NCBI GenBank assembly: GCA_003024985.2
Contig: PXIH01S0059567.1
From: Euperipatoides rowelli
Taxonomy: Eukaryota > Onychophora > Udeonychophora > Euonychophora > Peripatopsidae
Length of the DNA stretch: 11,808 nt
Strand: one strand, 5' to 3'
Shown piece by piece: positions 7,712 through 11,808 of the stretch. Positions within the stretch are counted from its first letter, which is position 1. Each line of letters opens with the position of its first letter. The position numbers and the translations under genes are program-made. A model generated the notes under the pieces. That model saw nothing but the letters and a program-made list of their open reading frames with translations. It had not been told where the DNA came from and did not search any database.

Positions 7712-8054
7712 CTCCAGAGGATAGACATTTAGTCAGTAGGTTTTTAAATGTTTTAATTGACCTTTCAGCCTGGCCATTCGACTGAGGATAAGTTGGACTT
7801 GATGTAGAATGGTGAAAACCCCAGAACATAGAAAAATTTCTGAATGCTACAGAATCAAACTGGGGTCCATTATCTGTAATAAGAGTAGATGGAATACCAT
7901 GGGATGAAAATATTATTTTAAGTGTGAGAGTAACATCACATGCATTTGTTGTATTGGTCAATAATGGAAGTTCGACAAATTTAGAATAATAGTCCACTAG
8001 CAATAGATATACTTTCCCTTTGTGTTTAAGGAAGTCTGCTGCAGACGTTCCCAA
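7695..8054 (-). pseudogene. Integrase catalytic core (DDE, rve family)
   Basis: This enzyme inserts the cDNA into the host chromosome. The 119-residue frame starts inside the core: AADFL holds the first catalytic Asp (residue 7), then YLLLVDYYSKF, LITDNGPQF (second Asp, residue 61) and NGQAERSIKTF (Glu, residue 97), giving the typical D-x35-E spacing. All three catalytic residues are kept although the gene is broken on both sides. The frame shifts by one base near 8045, where PWER precedes it. The listed start is not a true initiation site, since the domain is part of Pol. Confidence 0.95.
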
Positions 8055-8055
8055 G

Positions 8056-8235
8056 GCATTTCTGCAATTGGGTGAGGTAACATTGGTTCCTTCAAATTTG
8101 GCTCAGTGTGTTCTTGGCAGGTTTGACAGGATGCAACTATTTCCTTAATTTGAGAAGAGATACCTGTCTAAAATATGTTTTCTGGCCCTCGCTTTCAAAG
8201 CAACTATACCTTGGTGAGATTCATGGACTTTGGAA
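8056..8235 (-). pseudogene. Integrase N-terminal zinc-binding domain (HHCC), frameshifted
   Basis: In element orientation KVHESHQGI (about 8230-8204) gives the two His residues, and ASCQTCQEH (about 8135-8109) gives the two Cys residues, so the HHCC set is intact. Between them lies KARARKHI, then a frameshift and a TAG codon where relatives usually have Trp, then GISSQIKEIV. The segment leads into PHPIAEMPWER and the catalytic core. Confidence 0.88.
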
Positions 8236-8243
8236 GCATAGCC

Positions 8244-8507
8244 TTATGGTGGCTGTTTGGTATCAAAATTTGAGTACCAATGGTAAATAAGGCCATTTTG
8301 GTAGCTCAAATAGTTCATTTCTAAAAATCCAATATTTATGTAAAGCAAGGGTAAGCTTTTTTCGATTTCTGGCCATCCAGATGTCATGACTGGTATAAGC
8401 TGTGGATGTTCAGGATCTCCAGCTATTGCTTCACCCAAAACATTCAGTCTCTGGTCAGTATCATTTTTATAAACAAGTATGTGTACTTGGACACTGTCAT
8501 CATCCAC
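8244..8507 (-). pseudogene. RNase H to integrase connection region
   Basis: The 87-residue frame covers the spacer between RNase H and the integrase zinc finger. It contains TSGWPEIEKSLPLLY and NGLIYHW, matching the GWP and NGLI/GLLL segments found here in gypsy Pol proteins. No catalytic residues are expected. It ends at a stop just before KVHESH. Confidence 0.8.
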
Positions 8508-8509
8508 AT

Positions 8510-8890
8510 CTGTGAGAATAGTTGTAGTGGAGGGACATCATAAAAGTGCATCGGCAACATACATATGTTATCCAGGAACATGATGAAGTGTTAGTGTAAC
8601 ATTGCAATTTAAGTACAAGACACTGAAATCATGGAGAAATAGAGTCCATAGGCTTACCAACAATAGCAAGTAGTGGTTTGTGGTCAGTTTCTATGATTAA
8701 ATCACATCCATATGTATAAAAATGAAATATTACACAACCAAATACAATCGCTAACAATTCCTTTTCAATCTGGGCATATCTATGTTAGGCATCTGACAGT
8801 GTAGCAGAAGCATATTCTAATGGTCTGGTGGGTTTAAGGCATCTGTTTTTAGTTTAAGAAAATCTGATGCAGCTCTTTCACTCCAGTTCC
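8510..8890 (-). pseudogene. RNase H domain
   Basis: Degrades the RNA strand during reverse transcription. In element orientation I read LEYASATLSDA (about 8820), one stop in place of a residue, then RYAQIEKELLAIVFG (about 8783-8739) and IIETDHKPLL (about 8695-8668). These are the canonical gypsy RNase H motifs. The domain is broken by several stops and frame changes after the TDHKPL motif. Confidence 0.9.
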
Positions 8891-9110
8891 AAATAGCACC
8901 TGTACAAAGTAGTGTTCTTAAGTAGCTGTTTTTTCTGATAAATTTGGTATAAATTTTCATATATAAGTAATAAGTCTAAGAAAACATTGGAGTTCATCCT
9001 TTGATGTTGGAGTATCGATTGCTTCAATAGCATTACCAGAATGTTTAGAAGGTTAAAGCCCATGCTCAGAAATAACATGACTAACAAATTAATGTTACTC
9101 TTGGTTGTGC
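8878..9110 (-). pseudogene. RT thumb and connection region
   Basis: In element orientation, after a frame change, I read EAIDTPTSKDELQCFLRL and then a YMKIYTKFI segment, matching the thumb motif (PxxxxELxxFLG.xxYYxxFI) downstream of the gypsy RT active site. The open frame of 69 codons at 8878-9087 is mostly a shadow of this region; the real frame differs by one base. Confidence 0.75.
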
Positions 9111-9640
9111 CAATTGTGCTTTGAAGGGTTTCAGCTTCAAACCAAGAGTCTGAGCTCTCTCTCTCAAGAAACTGGTATAGGCATTTATTATGGTCTTGTA
9201 TATCTTGTCCACCTATGATAACATCATCAAAAAAAGGCTACAGTAGCTGTCAGACCTTAAACAAATCATCCATAAGTTGCTGTTGAAATTCAGGTGCTGG
9301 AGATATCCCATATGGCACATGTAAAAAACGATATTGGCCAAAAGGTGTTGCAAATGTACATAGGTAAGAGCTTTCCTGGTCAAGAACCATCTACCAACAT
9401 GCATCATCCCATCCACGACTGTAAAAACTATGCAGTTTACTAGCTTATTGTGAATAGCATCCATTAATAAAGCTATATGTTGGCAACATATAGCTTTATT
9501 AAGGGGTCTTGGGTCTAGAGCAATGCGCACAATATTATTTTTTTGAAGTGGGAGTAGCGCTTTAATCCAATTTGTAGGTTTTAACAACTTTTTCAATAAC
9601 TCTCAGTCTTATGCATTCCAATTATTATTCTTTTACTGGT
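9111..9640 (-). pseudogene. Reverse transcriptase, fingers and palm, frameshifted
   Basis: RNA-dependent DNA polymerase of the element. In order: a start segment with two stops near 9625; PTNWIKALL (about 9578) and ALDPRPLNKAI (about 9518), the typical gypsy entry motifs; VFTVVDG with the motif A Asp (codon 9413-9411); then in a shifted frame SSYLCTF and VPYGISPAPE; then AFFDDVIIGG. The catalytic box reads FFDD (9234-9223) where relatives usually have YxDD. A T7 run just before it causes another one-base shift. The later part includes FLERE, then the frame is lost. Confidence 0.92.
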
Positions 9641-10083
9641 TGTAACAATGCTTGGGGAACTTTACGAGATGGTGTGATAACCGGAATGTCACCATCCTTG
9701 AAAGTGATATGAAAAGTCCTGTTTATTTTTCCTAGACCATCTGTAAACACTGCATTACATTTTTGAATAATGCTACTAGGGGTCATATCATCAGTTGGTT
9801 TACATTCAAGGGTGGAAGGCCTTTTAATTAAACCAGAACTTTCACAAGTTTGTCCACTTAGCACTGGAAGAGCAACAAAATCTAGCACAAAAAATGTTAC
9901 ATTTGATTTTAAATCATTAATTTTGCATTCTGCAGCAAACTTACTAACAATTTCAACTCTATGGCCTGAATAAGTTACAGCCTTAGCAATCAGTGGAGCA
10001 ACAATAGGATACTTTTTCCATGAGTTTATAATATTTTGTGGAATAACATCAATGTCAGATCCCGTGTCCAATTTAAAGGTCAC
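9625..10083 (-). pseudogene. Aspartic protease and protease-RT linker
   Basis: Retroviral-type aspartic protease that cleaves Gag-Pol. The frame has KLDTGSDIDVIP with the catalytic DTGS at residues 6-9 (about 10068-10057), then hydrophobic strands including FFVLDFVALPVLSG, and then a linker ending in GLGKINRTFHITF and PSRKVPQALL, the VPxAL motif that precedes RT in gypsy elements. Upstream, in another frame, NFIGTLT and WLQQ lead into it, so the domain begins near 10150. The frame opens at a GTG, which is not a true start. It ends at two consecutive stops, TAA TAA. Confidence 0.93.
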
Positions 10084-10164
10084 TGGTTACCATTAACTAA
10101 TAATTTGTTGAAGCCAAGTGCATTTATTATTAGCTGTTAAGGTTCCAATAAAATTATCAATATC

Positions 10165-10989
10165 ATTAGTGGATTAGCTAGGAACAGATTCAAAATCCTC
10201 CAAANTGTGTAAAAACTTTTGTCTGCATACACTAGCAAAATGATTATTTTTTTCCACATTTTCTGCATTCTTGTCCACTGGCAGGACAAGCACATAGTGG
10301 ATGTTTATTTCCACAATGATACAATAGTTTAGTATAATTTATAGGGTTTACAGCAGAATGTGTATTTAATGGCTGTATTTTTCTTATTAAATTTAAATGG
10401 AGATTTTTTTGTCATTTTTTCCATAATTATTTGCTTTGATAGCATTTATAGCAATAGCATCTGCTGGAGAAATAAGCACTGACTGCTGTTTAGATTGCTC
10501 CACAGCATGATATGTTCCAACTACTTCAGCAAGTGATGGATCATTAAGTGTTAATAATTTCTCTCTGTGATTCATGTCTTTAATACCACAAATCAAAACA
10601 TCATGAACTAGCCTGTCAGTAAGTGAGCAAATTCACAATCACAAGCTTTAGTTTTGAGATAAGTAACATATTGATCAATAGTAGGATCTTGTTGTTTTTA
10701 CATAAAAAATACATGGCTGTGTGTAATATTTTTATATGGCTTATAGTATTCATCAAAGGCTGAGATTACTTCATCAAGAGTAGCAGCAGGATAAACGCAA
10801 AATTACTGTATAATTTTATACCGGCAGGCCCCACAACATGTAATAATATGGCTACTTGTGCAGCTGGTGGTCGCCTTGAAAGACTAATGGCAATGCATAA
10901 ATATTAAAGTGTTGACGTCAATCAACCCATGCTTCAGCTGGGTATTGAGTCTCAAGAAACTCAGGAGGAGGTTTAAACTGGTTTGCCAT
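10165..10989 (-). pseudogene. gag pseudogene with damaged zinc knuckle
   Basis: Structural protein of the virus-like particle. The likely start is the ATG at 10989-10987 with N-terminus MANQFKPPPEFLET, typical of gypsy Gag. A TGA replaces an expected Trp after AEAWVD, and a shift follows near 10890. The capsid-like part includes DEVISAFDEYYKP and, in the frame 10596-10393, ICGIKDMNHREKLL, the usual Gag CGI/R..REKLL segment. A zinc-knuckle region follows at about 10325-10222: HCGNKHPLCACPASGQ, then ECRKCGKK and, after a shift, HFASVCR. The first Cys of the first knuckle is Leu. An ambiguous base is at 10205. Confidence 0.88.
10222..10325 (-). other. Zinc-knuckle segment of gag
   Basis: In element orientation it reads HCGNKHPLCACPASGQ followed by CRKCGKK and HFASVC, which fits the double CCHC arrangement CxxCGxxH....C and CxxCGxxxHFAxxC of the gypsy nucleocapsid. 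The first Cys is lost and a one-base shift separates CGKK from HFASVC. The retained pattern supports an RNA-binding ancestor. Confidence 0.75.
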
Positions 10990-11136
10990 TGTGAAAATTT
11001 ATTTAGATTTTGTTAAAATCAAATTAAATTTAAAAAAAGGCAAACATGTTTTACCTACAGTCCGCTTTTTTTTTCTCTCAAAATGCAGATGAAAAAGCTG
11101 ATCGTTGGCTAAATTCCATCAATAACTTTTCAATTA

Positions 11137-11154
11137 AGTTTTATCCTGACACCA
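11137..11154 (-). promoter_or_regulatory. Primer binding site
   Basis: Directly after the CA end of the 5' LTR the element strand reads TGGTGTCAGGATAAAAC. Starting with TGG (complement of tRNA CCA) exactly at the LTR boundary is the hallmark of a PBS. I cannot name the tRNA from memory. This also fixes the LTR boundary at 11155. Confidence 0.8.
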
Positions 11155-11334
11155 TGTCTTAACTTGCTTGAAGTATTACAAAGAGAAAGAAATATTGAGA
11201 CATAACTTAAGATAAATTTCACTTTTAATGCGGACAGTAATAAATCATAAGGTACAAAGTACAAACCAACGAGACAAGGGCAAAATACAATAACAACACT
11301 GTAAGGTGCTGCCAGCTATACACAGTATATGACA
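11155..11334 (-). repeat. 5' LTR of the Ty3/gypsy element
   Basis: It is 180 bp, begins tgtcttaacttgc on the + strand and ends tatgaca. It is shorter than the partner LTR by three indels. The long one lies between copies of aaagag and the 12-bp one at an aatg duplication, consistent with deletion between short direct repeats here. No clear TATA box is seen; ATTAAA lies in the element strand and may serve polyadenylation. Confidence 0.93.
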
Positions 11335-11740
11335 CCATTAATTCTGGATTTTCATCTACAATAGCAAGTGCGTTGCAATCTTCATATAAAAGCTTATAAA
11401 TAGTCCGAAAGAGCCTCGATGGAACCCTCTTCCTTACTCAGAATAAGCTAACAGCCTAATTTAAAATTCTAGCTAACATACAAAATAATTATCAGATTAC
11501 ACCTGTAACTATAAAACAAAATTTTCAAAAAAATACAATAAAAGTTTAAATATGTCAATAGAGTTATTAGGCTGAGTTAAATTTATGTAAAACTCTATAT
11601 CTGCAATCCTAAGAGTGGAAATATGATTCGGACTTCTGTCTCATGCTAACCTATTTGGATAAGAATAGTGGAAAAACAAAACTAGGCCACTTAATGTGAA
11701 ATACATGTATATACCAATTATGATCTAACAAAAATGTTAG
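11335..11740. other. AT-rich intergenic DNA right of the LTR element
   Basis: No gene or repeat that I can support. The sequence right after the LTR does not continue any sequence left of 6734. Confidence 0.5.
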
Positions 11741-11808
11741 TAAAGCCTGGCACACACTAGGAGAGAAACACTTTGGAGTTTTCATACTTGGCAGTTTTTT
11801 AATGATGC
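11741..11808. mobile_element. Terminus of an unidentified DNA transposon or MITE, running off the window
   Basis: The block taaagcctggcacacactagg with ctttggag following at 11771 is similar, in inverted orientation and with the same spacing, to 1864-1902. It is read as the left end of an element continuing beyond the window. Confidence 0.35.

Larger units (their letters stand above)
6734..11334 (-). mobile_element. Degenerate full-length Ty3/gypsy LTR retrotransposon
   Basis: A complete set of Ty3/gypsy parts lies on the minus strand: 5' LTR, adjacent primer binding site, gag, protease, reverse transcriptase, RNase H, integrase, polypurine tract and 3' LTR. Having integrase after RNase H separates Ty3/gypsy from Ty1/copia. 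No envelope-like frame exists between integrase and the 3' LTR. The total is about 4.6 kb, with 4188 bp internal. Frameshifts and stops occur in every domain, so it cannot be autonomous. The bases flanking the element (ggtgt before 6734, ccatt after 11334) do not match, so no target-site duplication is seen. Confidence 0.95.

Noticed and set aside
9770-9973. Plus-strand frame of 67 codons
   Set aside because: Shadow of the protease-linker region.

Overview
The window looks like intergenic DNA from an AT-rich animal nuclear genome, most likely an arthropod; that is inferred from base composition and transposon families, and no host exon or RNA gene anchors it. I see no intact host gene. Nearly everything recognisable is decayed transposable-element sequence in an AT-rich background. 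No bacterial genes, CRISPR array or phage genes are present.

Left part (1-2675): AT-rich DNA with a small GC-richer SINE-like island next to an A-rich tract (about 140-300), a coding-like stretch with two in-frame stops (617-865), the 5' region of an RTE-type LINE including one 69-bp repeat unit (about 1006-1376), and a terminus of an unidentified DNA transposon (about 1864-1902). A related terminus, in the opposite orientation, lies at the far right of the window (about 11741-11778).

Middle (2676-6130): a second, longer RTE/BovB-like copy on the + strand (2676 to about 4627). It carries tandem 69-bp repeats, a 5' leader, a nearly continuous APE-type endonuclease plus linker frame with three stops, and then jumps to a (TAAA)n tail with the whole reverse transcriptase missing. 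About 730 bp downstream is a separate fragment of a LINE reverse transcriptase C-terminus (about 5354-6060, + strand), interrupted by a roughly 270-bp element with imperfect terminal inverted repeats (5631-5904).

Right part (6734-11334): a structurally complete but dead Ty3/gypsy LTR retrotransposon of about 4.6 kb on the - strand. In its own 5'->3' order it has the 5' LTR (11155-11334), a primer binding site directly adjacent, gag with a damaged zinc knuckle, protease (DTGS), reverse transcriptase (FFDD active site), RNase H, integrase (HHCC, D-D-35-E core, C-terminal domain and a repetitive Pro-rich tail), a polypurine tract and the 3' LTR (6734-6966). Many frameshifts and stops break gag and pol. 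The two LTRs are about 93% identical over aligned bases and differ by three indels. No matching target-site duplication is visible.

The genes shown do not work together as a pathway; the window is a record of successive insertions. I found no convincing new functional system. The most useful leads are the RTE deletion derivative with its modular 69-bp 5' repeats, the inverted-repeat element inside the RT remnant, and the paired transposon termini.
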